NCBI RefSeq assembly: GCF_900103195.1 | Contig: NZ_FMWU01000032.1 | Coordinates: 1-64,000, forward strand | DNA from: Methylobacterium sp. UNC378MF | GTDB lineage: Bacteria; Pseudomonadota; Alphaproteobacteria; Rhizobiales; Beijerinckiaceae | DNA length: 64,000 nt | Direction: 5' to 3' | In this document: one piece after another, positions 52,337 through 59,955 of the stretch | How positions within the stretch are numbered: position 1 is the stretch's first letter | Layout of the letters: the number at the start of each line of letters is the position of its first letter | Program-made: the position numbers and the translations under genes | The notes under the pieces: generated by a model | Seen by the model: the letters and a program-made list of their open reading frames with translations, nothing else | Told to the model about the DNA's origin: nothing | Databases searched by the model: none

Positions 52337-53383
52337 TCAGCCGTCCACGCGGATCCGGGCCGGGCCGGACTCGAGCCGGCCGATGCGGGCGGCTGCCGGG
52401 TAGCCGGCCTCGCGGATGCGCGCGAGGATCGCCTCGGCCCGGTCGGACGAGCAGGTCACCAGCAGCCCGCCCGAGGTCTGCGGATCGGTCAGGAGGTGGC
52501 GGCGCCAGTCCGGGAAGTCCTCCGGCAGGTCGACCGCCTCGCCGAACGCCGCCCAGTTCCGGTGCGAGGCGCCGGTGACGGCGCCCGCGCGCGCCAGCGC
52601 CTCCGCCCGCGGCAGCAGGGGGAGGGCATCGGCCTCGAGGGTGAGCGTGAGGCCGGCGCCGCGGGCGATCTCCAGGCCGTGACCCAGGATGCCGAAGCCG
52701 GTCACGTCGGTGAGGGCGTGGACGGCGGGATCGGCCGCCAGTTCGGGTCCGATCCGGTTGAGCAGGGTGGTGGTGGCGATGAAGTCGCGGTAGCCGGCCT
52801 CGTCGAGGGTCGCCCGCTTGATCGCCGCCGAGTAGACCCCGACCCCGATCGCCTTGGTGAGCAGGACGGCGTCTCCGGCCATCGCGTCGGCGTTGCGGCG
52901 CACCGCCTCGCGGCGGCAGGTGCCGATCACCGCGAGCCCGTAGATCGGCTCGGGCGCGTCGATCGAGTGGCCGCCCGCCACCGGGATGCCGGCCTCGGCG
53001 CATGTCTCGGCACCGCCCCGCAGGATCCGGGCAACGACCTCCGGGTCGATCTTGCCGAGCGGCATGCCGAGGATCGCGAGCGCCAGGATCGGGCGGCCGC
53101 CCATGGCATAGACGTCCGAGATGGCGTTCGTCGCAGCGATCCGGCCGAAATCGACGGGGTCGTCCACCATCGGGGTGAAGAAATCCGTGGTGGCGATGAT
53201 GCAGGTGCCGTCCTCCAGCTCCCACACGGCCGCATCGTCCGCGGTCTCGTTGCCGACGAGGAGCCGTTCGAACGGGCCGGCCGCCGGCTGCTGGGCGAGG
53301 AGCTGGCGCAGGGTGGCGGGGTCGAGCTTGCAGCCGCAGCCGCCGCCATGGGCAAGACTGGTCAGCCGGGGGGCATCGGTCAT
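52337..53383 (-). CDS. selD: Selenide, water dikinase (selenophosphate synthase)
   Basis: A 348-residue enzyme that makes selenophosphate from selenide and ATP. The catalytic loop HGGGCGCK is at residues 12-19, with Cys rather than selenocysteine. Other family motifs are TTDFFTPMVDDPVDFGRIAA, ALAILGMPLGKID and VLLTKAIGVGVYSAA. Selenophosphate serves selenocysteine or tRNA selenouridine synthesis; SelA, SelB and MnmH genes are absent from this window. It follows ccdA by 39 bases on the same strand. Confidence 0.92.
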   Translation of the reverse strand: MTDAPRLTSLAHGGGCGCKLDPATLRQLLAQQPAAGPFERLLVGNETADDAAVWELEDGTCIIATTDFFTPMVDDPVDFGRIAATNAISDVYAMGGRPILALAILGMPLGKIDPEVVARILRGGAETCAEAGIPVAGGHSIDAPEPIYGLAVIGTCRREAVRRNADAMAGDAVLLTKAIGVGVYSAAIKRATLDEAGYRDFIATTTLLNRIGPELAADPAVHALTDVTGFGILGHGLEIARGAGLTLTLEADALPLLPRAEALARAGAVTGASHRNWAAFGEAVDLPEDFPDWRRHLLTDPQTSGGLLVTCSSDRAEAILARIREAGYPAAARIGRLESGPARIRVDG

Positions 53384-53422
53384 CGCTGATCTCCGTTCCG
53401 GATGTCCTGGGCCGTTCCCGGG

Positions 53423-54142
53423 TCAGTATCGCGTCGTCAGCGCGTTGAGCCAGTCCGGGGAGGCCGCGACGGCCGCGGCCTCGACCCGCTTGTCGAGCCC
53501 GGTCAGCACCAGCAGCCCGAGCAGCACCATCACGGCGCCCAGGGCGGACTTCGCGGCCCGTCCGGCCGCGGCGAGACCGCTGCGCCAGCGCAGCAGCGCC
53601 TCGCGGGAGACGAAGCCCAGCAGCATCAGGGGGGCCGCGGCCCCGATCCCGAAGGCCAGCATCGTCACGGCGACGCTCCCGAGATGCTCGCCCCTTGCCG
53701 CCATGAGCGAAGCGGCGCCGAGCGTCGGTCCCACGCAGGGGCTCCAGGCGGCGCCGAGCAGCAGGCCCACCGCGAATTGGCCGGACAATCCCCCCGCGCC
53801 GAAGCCGCCGAAGCGTTCCTCGGCCCAGGCTCCGACCGGACCCGCCGCCGTCGCGACCCCGGCCTGCAGCCGCGGCACCATCAGCACCACGCCCAGCAGC
53901 ACGAGGAGCACCGCGCCGGCGCGCCGGAACACGTCGCCGTCCAGGCCGAGGGTGAACCCGATCGTGGCGACGAACAGCCCGATCGCCGTGAAGGCGATCG
54001 AAAGCCCGGCGGCGAGCGCCACCGGGCCGAGGCGATGCTCCGCGGCCGCGGTGCCGAGCACGATCGGGATCAGCGGCAGCACGCAGGGCGAGAGCACCGA
54101 CAGGAGACCGGCCAGGAAGGCGAATCCCACCGTTCCGAGCAT
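53423..54142 (-). CDS. CcdA-like thiol-disulfide transporter
   Basis: A 239-residue membrane protein with six hydrophobic helices of the CcdA/DsbD type. The two redox cysteine motifs are LSPCVLPLIPIVLG and GAAWSPCVGPTLGA. It passes reducing equivalents to periplasmic thioredoxins, for cytochrome c maturation or other uses. The ATG at 54142 is preferred over 54205. It probably shares a transcript with selD. No ccm genes adjoin. Confidence 0.85.
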   Translation of the reverse strand: MLGTVGFAFLAGLLSVLSPCVLPLIPIVLGTAAAEHRLGPVALAAGLSIAFTAIGLFVATIGFTLGLDGDVFRRAGAVLLVLLGVVLMVPRLQAGVATAAGPVGAWAEERFGGFGAGGLSGQFAVGLLLGAAWSPCVGPTLGAASLMAARGEHLGSVAVTMLAFGIGAAAPLMLLGFVSREALLRWRSGLAAAGRAAKSALGAVMVLLGLLVLTGLDKRVEAAAVAASPDWLNALTTRY

Positions 54143-54300
54143 GCCCTCGCGCTCCCGATCCCGCTCGCCGGGCGGAGGTCTCGTCCCTGCCGCGCGGGCC
54201 GTCAACGCGCCAGGCGGACGCGGGGCCGCGGGAACAAGGCGGCCGCCGGCCGATTTCGGCGGCAGTCCCGTGGCGTTCCCGGGCGAGGCGGAGCAGACCG

Positions 54301-54810
54301 GTGGCCATCTTCTTCACGGGCGACACGCATTTCGGCGATCCGCGGGCGCTGCGCTTCGACCACCGGCCCTATCCGGATCTCGCGGCCCACGATGCCGGGC
54401 TGATCGCGGCCTGGAACGCGACGGTCGCGCCCGGCGACACGGTCTGGCACCTCGGCGACTTCGCCCTCGGGCCGAGCGGCGCCCGGATCCGCGAGATCCT
54501 CGCCGGCCTGAACGGCGAGAAGCACCTGATTGTCGGCAACAACGACGGGCCCGATACCCTCGACGCGCCCGGCTGGGCCTCGGTGCGGCACTACGCGGAA
54601 GTCGCGGTCGAGGGGCGGATGGTGGTGCTCTGCCACTACGCGTTCCGGACCTGGAACGGCATGAGCCGGGGTGCCCTCAACCTCCACGGGCACAGCCACG
54701 GCAAGCTCAAGCCGATGCCGAAGCAGTACGATGTCGGCGTCGACCCGATGGGGCCGGCCCCCGTGCCGCTCGCCGCGATTCTGACCTCCCGCCTGCGCCG
54801 GAAGCAATGA
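54301..54810 (+). CDS. Small metallophosphoesterase
   Basis: A 169-residue calcineurin-like phosphoesterase. The metal motifs are FTGDTHFGDPRAL, HLGDFALG, IVGNNDGP and LHGHSHGKL. Length and motifs fit small phage/bacterial phosphoesterases acting on unknown phosphodiesters. The start is a GTG at 54301 with GGAG about eight bases upstream. It is divergent from ccdA. The third phosphoesterase of this superfamily in the window, after 21241 and 35204. Confidence 0.82.
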   Translation: MAIFFTGDTHFGDPRALRFDHRPYPDLAAHDAGLIAAWNATVAPGDTVWHLGDFALGPSGARIREILAGLNGEKHLIVGNNDGPDTLDAPGWASVRHYAEVAVEGRMVVLCHYAFRTWNGMSRGALNLHGHSHGKLKPMPKQYDVGVDPMGPAPVPLAAILTSRLRRKQ

Positions 54811-54948
54811 TTCGGGTCGGAACTTTCACATGAGCTTCACCGTTTCAGCGGACAGAAAGGGAGTGGACCCGTGCCGCTCCGAGAAACCAGGTCGATCCGC
54901 CTGCGGATCGACCTTCACAAGCCGTGTGTGAGTGTTCCCGTGAGTGCC

Positions 54949-55263
54949 ATGTCGGCCACTCTGACCCGTTGCCTCGCCAGCCTTCTGGCAGGCCTCGCCC
55001 TGACTTCCGCGGCGTCGGCTGTGCCGGCCTGCATCGAAGCCCAGCGCAAGGTCGACGAGGCCAATGCCCTGCGCTTTCAGGCGCGTCAGGAAGCCCGCCT
55101 GGGCAATCATGACCGCGTCTGCGACACGCTCGACGAGGTCGGCGACCGCTACGACGATGCCCGCGACGCATTCGAGCGATGCGGCGAGGGCGTCGTGGCG
55201 ATCGATCTCCGCAGCGAATTGCGGGGCCTGCGGATCGCCAAGAAAATTAACCGCTGCGATTGA
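54949..55263 (+). CDS. Secreted four-cysteine helical protein
   Basis: A 104-residue exported protein. Residues 1-25 form a signal peptide ending near SAVPAC. The mature part is helical and charged, ACIEAQRKVDEANALRFQAR with later RVCDTLDE, ERCGEG and NRCD cysteines, which could form two disulfides. No known domain is recognised. The ATG at 54949 is preferred to the upstream Met at 54871 because the signal begins there. Confidence 0.6.
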   Translation: MSATLTRCLASLLAGLALTSAASAVPACIEAQRKVDEANALRFQARQEARLGNHDRVCDTLDEVGDRYDDARDAFERCGEGVVAIDLRSELRGLRIAKKINRCD

Positions 55264-55351
55264 TCGGGTGCGCGCCCGCACCTCGGACACCCCGTTCCTG
55301 CAGCATCACCCCGATACGCGCGACACAGGTCGCCGAAAAGGTTCTGCGCCC

Positions 55352-55489
55352 ATGACCCCCGCCACGCTTTCGAACGAGATCGAGCCTGCCGTGACCCGCA
55401 CGGGCCCGTCCTTCGCGGCCGCCCTCTGCGGCTTCGTCAGCACCACCGTCGCGACGACGATGCTGCTCATGCTGATCGGCACGTTCTGA
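55352..55489 (+). CDS. Small single-helix membrane protein
   Basis: A 45-residue protein with one hydrophobic segment at the C-terminal end (AAALCGFVSTTVATTMLLML). The start MTPATLSNEIEPA follows the ORF context and a purine-rich AAAAGG upstream. It ends directly against the stop of the convergent gene at 55490. Function unknown; length and hydrophobicity suggest a small membrane regulator. Confidence 0.5.
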   Translation: MTPATLSNEIEPAVTRTGPSFAAALCGFVSTTVATTMLLMLIGTF

Positions 55490-55735
55490 TCACGGCGCGA
55501 CCGACCAGAACCGCTGGCGGTTGAACAGCATATCCTGGGAGCCGACCTTCGGAGCCGGCTCCGTCCGCCGTCCGCAATCGGGCTCGGCCGGCTTCGTGAC
55601 CGCCGCGAGGGTTGCCGGAACCGCCGCGGGAACCAGGCCGAGGCGGGTCTGAACCTCCGGCTGCCGCGCCGCCGCGATGGTCAGCACGCAGGCGATCAGA
55701 CCGCCGGCCACAGTTCCGAGAACGAAATTCAGCAT
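55490..55735 (-). CDS. Small hypothetical membrane-anchored protein
   Basis: An 81-residue protein with an N-terminal hydrophobic helix (MLNFVLGTVAGGLIACVLTI) and a Pro/Ala-rich tail. It may be anchored to the inner membrane with a periplasmic tail ending in LFNRQRFWSVAP. The stop touches the stop of the convergent 45-residue gene with no gap. No function is proposed. Confidence 0.5.
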   Translation of the reverse strand: MLNFVLGTVAGGLIACVLTIAAARQPEVQTRLGLVPAAVPATLAAVTKPAEPDCGRRTEPAPKVGSQDMLFNRQRFWSVAP

Positions 55736-55903
55736 CGGGGATGGGATCCGGGGGCCGAGTCCTTGAGGCCACACAGCGTGGTTGATAAGCAACCCGGCGG
55801 CATCATGGCGGATCTGACGCTCACGCGCTTTTAACTCCTGGTCTGCGACAGCTACGCGCCAGCTTGCCGCCCAGGCAGGCCCGACGACGGGGCTGGACCG
55901 CCG

Positions 55904-56275
55904 ATGAACTACGCCGCCAACGCCTACGCCAAGACCTCCCACAGCGCGCTGACGCCCCGCGAAGCCGAATCCGCGGTCCTGCTGAAGGCGGCGCAGAAGC
56001 TGATCGGTGCCAGTCAGGGCCTCGCCACCGGCGACACCGGACGCATGAACGAGGCGCTGACCTACAACCAGCGCGTCTGGACGCTGCTGACCTCGGAGGC
56101 GACATCCGACGAGAACCCGCTCCCCAGCGACGTCAAGCAGGGCGTCGGGCGCCTGGGCGTGTACGTGCTCCAGAGCTGCATCGACGCGATGATCGCGCCG
56201 ACGCCGGAGAAGATCGCCACTTTGGTGTCGATCAACAATCACATCGCGGCCGGCCTCCAGGGCAATCCCGGCTGA
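55904..56275 (+). CDS. flaF: Flagellar biosynthesis regulator FlaF
   Basis: A 123-residue helical protein of the FlaF family, needed for flagellin production in alphaproteobacteria. The beginning AANAYAKTSHSALTPREAES and the following helices (LKAAQKLIGASQGL, EALTYNQRVWTLLTSE) are typical. The gene is convergent with flbT; in most relatives the two are adjacent in the same direction. No flagellar structural genes are present nearby. Confidence 0.86.
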   Translation: MNYAANAYAKTSHSALTPREAESAVLLKAAQKLIGASQGLATGDTGRMNEALTYNQRVWTLLTSEATSDENPLPSDVKQGVGRLGVYVLQSCIDAMIAPTPEKIATLVSINNHIAAGLQGNPG

Positions 56276-56288
56276 GGCCCGGCGCCTC

Positions 56289-56699
56289 TCAGGGAGCCGC
56301 CGGAGCCTGTGCCTCCGCCACGGGCACCGCGCCGGCGGTCTCCCATTCCACGAGCTTGCGGCTCAGCTTGAGCGCCCGGTAATACTCGCCGGCCTCGACG
56401 GCCTCCGCGATGGCGGCGATCTGCGGCGCTGCGGCCGGCGCGAGCCCGAGCAGATCCGTCGCCTGCCGGAAGAACAGGTCGATGCTCGGCGTCGGATCGT
56501 CGGCGAGGTAGATGACCGTCAGCGTCAGGTGAAGACGCTTACAGACCGTGTCGGCCTCGGTCTCCGTGATGATCTCGCTCTCGCGCAGGAACTTGCACTG
56601 CGTCTCGATCAGGAAGGTCGAGCGCCGGTCGCCGTTGCGCAGCAGCGCGCCGTTGATGATCAGCCTCTCGAACGGCTTGAGTTCCAAGCGCAGGGGCAT
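56289..56699 (-). CDS. flbT: Flagellin regulator FlbT
   Basis: A 136-residue protein of the FlbT family, which binds flagellin mRNA and limits its translation or stability. The start MPLRLELKPFERLIINGALL and LRNGDRRSTFLIETQCKFLR are family hallmarks. The ATG at 56699 is preferred to 56729 because the family begins at MPLRL. Its stop is 13 bases from the flaF stop on the opposite strand. Confidence 0.87.
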   Translation of the reverse strand: MPLRLELKPFERLIINGALLRNGDRRSTFLIETQCKFLRESEIITETEADTVCKRLHLTLTVIYLADDPTPSIDLFFRQATDLLGLAPAAAPQIAAIAEAVEAGEYYRALKLSRKLVEWETAGAVPVAEAQAPAAP

Positions 56700-56848
56700 C
56701 GGGCGTTCCTTTCTAGAAGACCCGGCCATTTCATGCGCGAACCGTTAACGTTTTGAGAACTCCCATCCTGCGCGCCGCCGTTGCGGTCGCGGGCGATGGT
56801 GATAAACTCAGACAAGTCAGGTCGCGACGGATGCGGCGAGGAGGTCCG

Positions 56849-57625
56849 ATGACGGCTCGACCCGATCAGCGTGCCCGGTATCCGAGCCTCGCCGGCAAGC
56901 GCGTTCTGGTCACCGGCGGCGCCTCGGGGATCGGGGAAGCGCTCGTCGAGGCCTTCGTGGGGCAGGGCGCGCGGGTCCTGTTCTGCGACATCGCGGAGGA
57001 TGCGGCCCGCGCCCTGGTGGCGCGCGTCGGGCCGGGAGCCGTGCACGCGCCGCTCTACCGGCACTGCGACCTGACCGATGTCGAGGCGGTCCGCACGCTG
57101 GTCGCGGAGGCGGATACGGCCCTGGGCGGCCTCGATGTCCTGATCAACAATGCCGGAAACGACGACCGCCACAGCCTCGCGGAGGTGACGCCCGCCTACT
57201 GGGACGACCGGATGGCGGTGAATCTGCGCCATCTGTTCTTCGCCGCCCAGGCGGCGATTCCGGCGATGCGGCGCGCGGGCGGCGGCGTGATCCTCAATTT
57301 CGGATCGATCAGCTGGCATCTCGGGCTCAAGGAGATGCCGCTCTATCAGACCGCCAAGGCGGCGATCGAAGGCATGACCCGCGCCCTGGCCCGCGACCTC
57401 GGCCGCGACAACATCCGGGTGGCGACGATCGTGCCCGGCAACGTCCAGACGCCCCGCCAGGAGAGGTGGTACACGCCGGAGGGCGAGGCGGAGATCGTCG
57501 CCGCACAATGCCTCGACGGCCGGATCCAGCCGGCCGATGTCGCCGCCTTGGTCCTGTTCCTGGCCTCGGACGATGCCCGGATGTGTACGGGCCACGGCTA
57601 TTTCGTGGATGCCGGCTGGCGCTGA
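56849..57625 (+). CDS. Short-chain dehydrogenase/reductase
   Basis: A 258-residue classical SDR. NAD(P) binding is shown by VTGGASGIGEALVEAF (about residues 17-32) and LINNAGNDD; the catalytic Tyr/Lys are in LYQTAKAAIEG and the serine in ISW(H). The end TGHGYFVDAGWR fits sugar or polyol dehydrogenases of the xylose/arabinose type, but the substrate is not clear. The ATG at 56849 is the family start. It is divergent from flbT. Confidence 0.87.
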   Translation: MTARPDQRARYPSLAGKRVLVTGGASGIGEALVEAFVGQGARVLFCDIAEDAARALVARVGPGAVHAPLYRHCDLTDVEAVRTLVAEADTALGGLDVLINNAGNDDRHSLAEVTPAYWDDRMAVNLRHLFFAAQAAIPAMRRAGGGVILNFGSISWHLGLKEMPLYQTAKAAIEGMTRALARDLGRDNIRVATIVPGNVQTPRQERWYTPEGEAEIVAAQCLDGRIQPADVAALVLFLASDDARMCTGHGYFVDAGWR

Positions 57626-57635
57626 GCCGGGCGGG

Positions 57636-58026
57636 TCAACGCTCCGGCGCGGCCCCCGCGGCCGACCGCGCCGGCCTGTCCCGGCGTCGCAGGAGGCGGC
57701 CGTCGGTGGCGGCGAGACCGACGGCGAACAGGACCATGCCGGACAGGTGGCGGGCGTCCACACGCTCACCGAGGACCAGCGCACCCGACAGGATCGCCGG
57801 GACCAGGACCAGGACGGTGACCCGCGACAGGTTCGTCGCGCCCGCCCGCGCCCGGATCCGGAAATAGACGACACAGACGAGGTTCAGGGCGAGCGCGGCG
57901 ATCCCGACCCGGCGGAGCACCAGGGTCAAGGGCGGCAGCGCCGAGAGGGCCGACGCCCGTGAAGAAGAACGGGTCATCCCACAGGACCGAGAGACCGACC
58001 AGCATCGCCCGGTCGGACGTGGACAT
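57636..58026 (-). pseudogene. EamA/DMT transporter remnant, frameshifted and internally deleted
   Basis: The first residues (MSTSDRAMLVGLSVLW) read in one frame from 58026 and look like the start of an EamA (drug/metabolite) transporter; the continuation ALPPLTLVLRRVGIAALALN is in the next frame. The text then jumps to the family's last helices (VVYFRIRARAGATNLSRVTV and LSGALVLGERVDARHLSG), so about two thirds of the protein is missing. The frame ends at 57636. A full gene has about 290 residues; here about 110 remain. Confidence 0.72.
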
Positions 58027-58529
58027 GCTCGGATGACCGGCGGGTCGCATGACGAAGCTCCTGGAGAACAGGGCTCATGCTGCGACGGTATCGGGCGCGC
58101 CAGCATCCCGATTCCTGCTCTGGAACCGGCCGCGGCGGCGTGTCGATCCTCGATCCCGGGACCCACGAAGGAGGGGCCGCGCCAGAGGCCGATGAGGAGA
58201 TGGGACTTTCCGACGCCGCCTCACCCCGTCGTCCCGGAGCCGCGCAGGGGAATCCGGGATCCGGCCACGCCGACGTGCCAGAACAGGGCGCCGTCGGTGG
58301 GGCGGGGTTCCGGGCTCGCCTTCGGCAGCCCGGAATGACGGCGCGGCGCATTCGGTGCGAGACAGTGACGCGCGGACTAGTCCTGCCGTTTGTGACGCCC
58401 CGAACCGGCAGAGGAGGGCGCCACTTCCCAGCAGCCCCCGAGGACGCTGTCCTTCGAACCCGCACCCGCGCAGAGGCGCGGCCGTCGAGTGCCGAAGGCC
58501 GACGCGTCAGCCGCGCAAGGCCGGACGGC
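58027..58529. other. Intergenic region beside the EamA remnant
   Basis: The 503-base stretch contains a palindromic repeat-like element (see next entry). I see no gene. The rest may be residue of the degraded transporter region. Confidence 0.4.
58225..58343. repeat. Palindromic (REP-like) element
   Basis: CCCCGTCGTCCCGGAGC at the left end and GCCCGGAATGACGGCG at the right end are near-inverse complements (CGTCxTxCCGG against CCGGAATGACG), enclosing about 85 GC-rich bases with further short inverted repeats. Elements starting with such motifs are widespread in Methylobacterium-like genomes, as I remember them. Confidence 0.45.
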
Positions 58530-58760
58530 TCAGTCGCACGTCTCCTTCTTCACGGTCTTCGTGTCGCCCATGTCGTTCTCCTTGCGCACCGTCTTGGTCA
58601 CGCAGCCGTCGCCATGCTCATGAACGGTCACGGACTTGGACTCGGAGGCCGGACGATCGACGACGACGGCGGGCCGGTCGCGCTCGATGACGGTGGTCTG
58701 GGCCTGCGCGGCGGCGCCGAGGCTCAACAGGGCGGCGGTCGCGAGGAAGGTCATGCGCAT
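58530..58760 (-). CDS. Small secreted charged protein
   Basis: A 76-residue exported protein: signal peptide to about residue 21 (AAAQAQ), then TTVIERDRPAVVVDRPASES and HEHGDGCVTKTVRKENDMGD ending in KETCD. Two cysteines could form one disulfide. Repeats of TKTVxKE are visible near the end. Similar small proteins occur in many Methylobacterium genomes. No function is known to me. The ATG at 58760 (or the Met two codons later) starts the signal peptide. Confidence 0.6.
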   Translation of the reverse strand: MRMTFLATAALLSLGAAAQAQTTVIERDRPAVVVDRPASESKSVTVHEHGDGCVTKTVRKENDMGDTKTVKKETCD

Positions 58761-58976
58761 GCTGAAACTCCAATACCGATTTCGGTACCGGGTAACGGCC
58801 ATGCCAACTTGAGCGTTCCGCGGATTCTGAGGGCCGAAGGCGGGCCGAACCCGTAGGAAACTTGGCTCGGCCCGCGCGCCGTTCGGCCTGAAGCGCAGCC
58901 GGAGCGACGGCGCTAAGGACCGCGGAACCGGCGCCGATTCAACCCCGGTGAACTACGTGCGCGGCCCAGCCGGAGC

Positions 58977-59228
58977 TCAGCCGCCCGTCATCGGCGGGAA
59001 GAAAGCGATCTCGCGGGCCCCCGCGATCGGCGCGTCCGGCTTGGCATGAGTCCGGTCGATCGCGGCCCGGACGACGCCCGGATCCTCGAAGGCGTAGGCA
59101 TATTCCTCGCCCCGGCCCCGAAGCCACCCGACCAGATCGGCCACGGTGGCGACCTCCGGCGGCGGCGCCAGCTCCTCCTCGGGGCGGCCGATCCGCTCGC
59201 GGACCCAGGCGAAATAGACGAGCTTCAT
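58977..59228 (-). CDS. moaD: Molybdopterin synthase small subunit MoaD
   Basis: An 83-residue ubiquitin-like sulfur carrier ending in FFPPMTGG; the C-terminal Gly-Gly receives the thiocarboxylate used to form molybdopterin. MKLVYFAWVRERIGRPEEEL is the usual first strand and helix. It follows pgsA in the same direction with 54 bases between. MoaE, often next to it, is absent; the next gene is the small secreted protein at 58530. Confidence 0.9.
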   Translation of the reverse strand: MKLVYFAWVRERIGRPEEELAPPPEVATVADLVGWLRGRGEEYAYAFEDPGVVRAAIDRTHAKPDAPIAGAREIAFFPPMTGG

Positions 59229-59282
59229 CGCATCACCGTAGCCAAGGCAGGGTCGGAACCGCGCATCCCGCGAGCAGATCCG

Positions 59283-59882
59283 TCAGCGCGGATCGTCGAT
59301 GACGTGCTTGATCCCGGCCCGCATGTAGTCCCAGCCGGTCCAGAGCGTGAGCGCGGCGGCGAGCCACAGCAGCGTCAGCCCGATCGACTCGGTCCCGGGC
59401 AGCACCGTCTCGCCCGCCGGGCCGGCCACGAGGAAGCCGAGGGCCAGGAGCTGCACGGTGGTCTTCCACTTCGCGATCCTGCTGACCGGCACGCCGACCT
59501 TCAGCTCGGCGAGATACTCGCGCAGGCCGGAAACCAGCACCTCGCGGCACAGGATCACGATCGCCGCCCAGATGTTCGGGCCGGCGATGGTGTGATCCGC
59601 CGCCAGCATCAGCAGGCAGGCCGAGACGAGAAGCTTGTCGGCGATCGGATCCAGCATCCGCCCGAGCGCCGAACTCTGATGGTAGGTCCGGGCGACGTAG
59701 CCGTCCAGGTAATCGGTGATCGCAGCCGCGACGAACACGCCCAAAGCCGTCCACCGGGCGGTGTGGGATTCGGGCCAGAACAGAAGCGCGACCATCACCG
59801 GCACGGCAACGAGGCGCCCGTAGGTCAGGCAGTTCGCGAGCGTCCAGGCCGGCGACCGTCGTCGGGGAAGGACGGCGTTCAT
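59283..59882 (-). CDS. pgsA: CDP-diacylglycerol-glycerol-3-phosphate 3-phosphatidyltransferase
   Basis: A 199-residue inner-membrane enzyme of phosphatidylglycerol synthesis. The CDP-alcohol phosphatidyltransferase motif is DYLDGYVARTYHQSSALGRM followed by LDPIADK, with all conserved Asp and Gly. The ATG at 59882 is preferred (MNAVLPRRRSPAWTLANCLT); an earlier Met at 59969 would overlap uvrC by 14 bases. It follows uvrC closely and precedes moaD. Confidence 0.9.
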   Translation of the reverse strand: MNAVLPRRRSPAWTLANCLTYGRLVAVPVMVALLFWPESHTARWTALGVFVAAAITDYLDGYVARTYHQSSALGRMLDPIADKLLVSACLLMLAADHTIAGPNIWAAIVILCREVLVSGLREYLAELKVGVPVSRIAKWKTTVQLLALGFLVAGPAGETVLPGTESIGLTLLWLAAALTLWTGWDYMRAGIKHVIDDPR

Positions 59883-59955
59883 CGCTGGGGTGAAATCAGA
59901 GCGCGGCCCGGGCGTCAACGCCCCGGGACCGGGCTCGGCCATCGCGGCCGGGTTC

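Noticed and set aside
50244..54326. A single 1360-residue open frame on the minus strand
   Set aside because: The upstream part (52251-54326) lies over selD and ccdA, which are better supported by motifs; only the last 668 codons read as glycosyltransferase.
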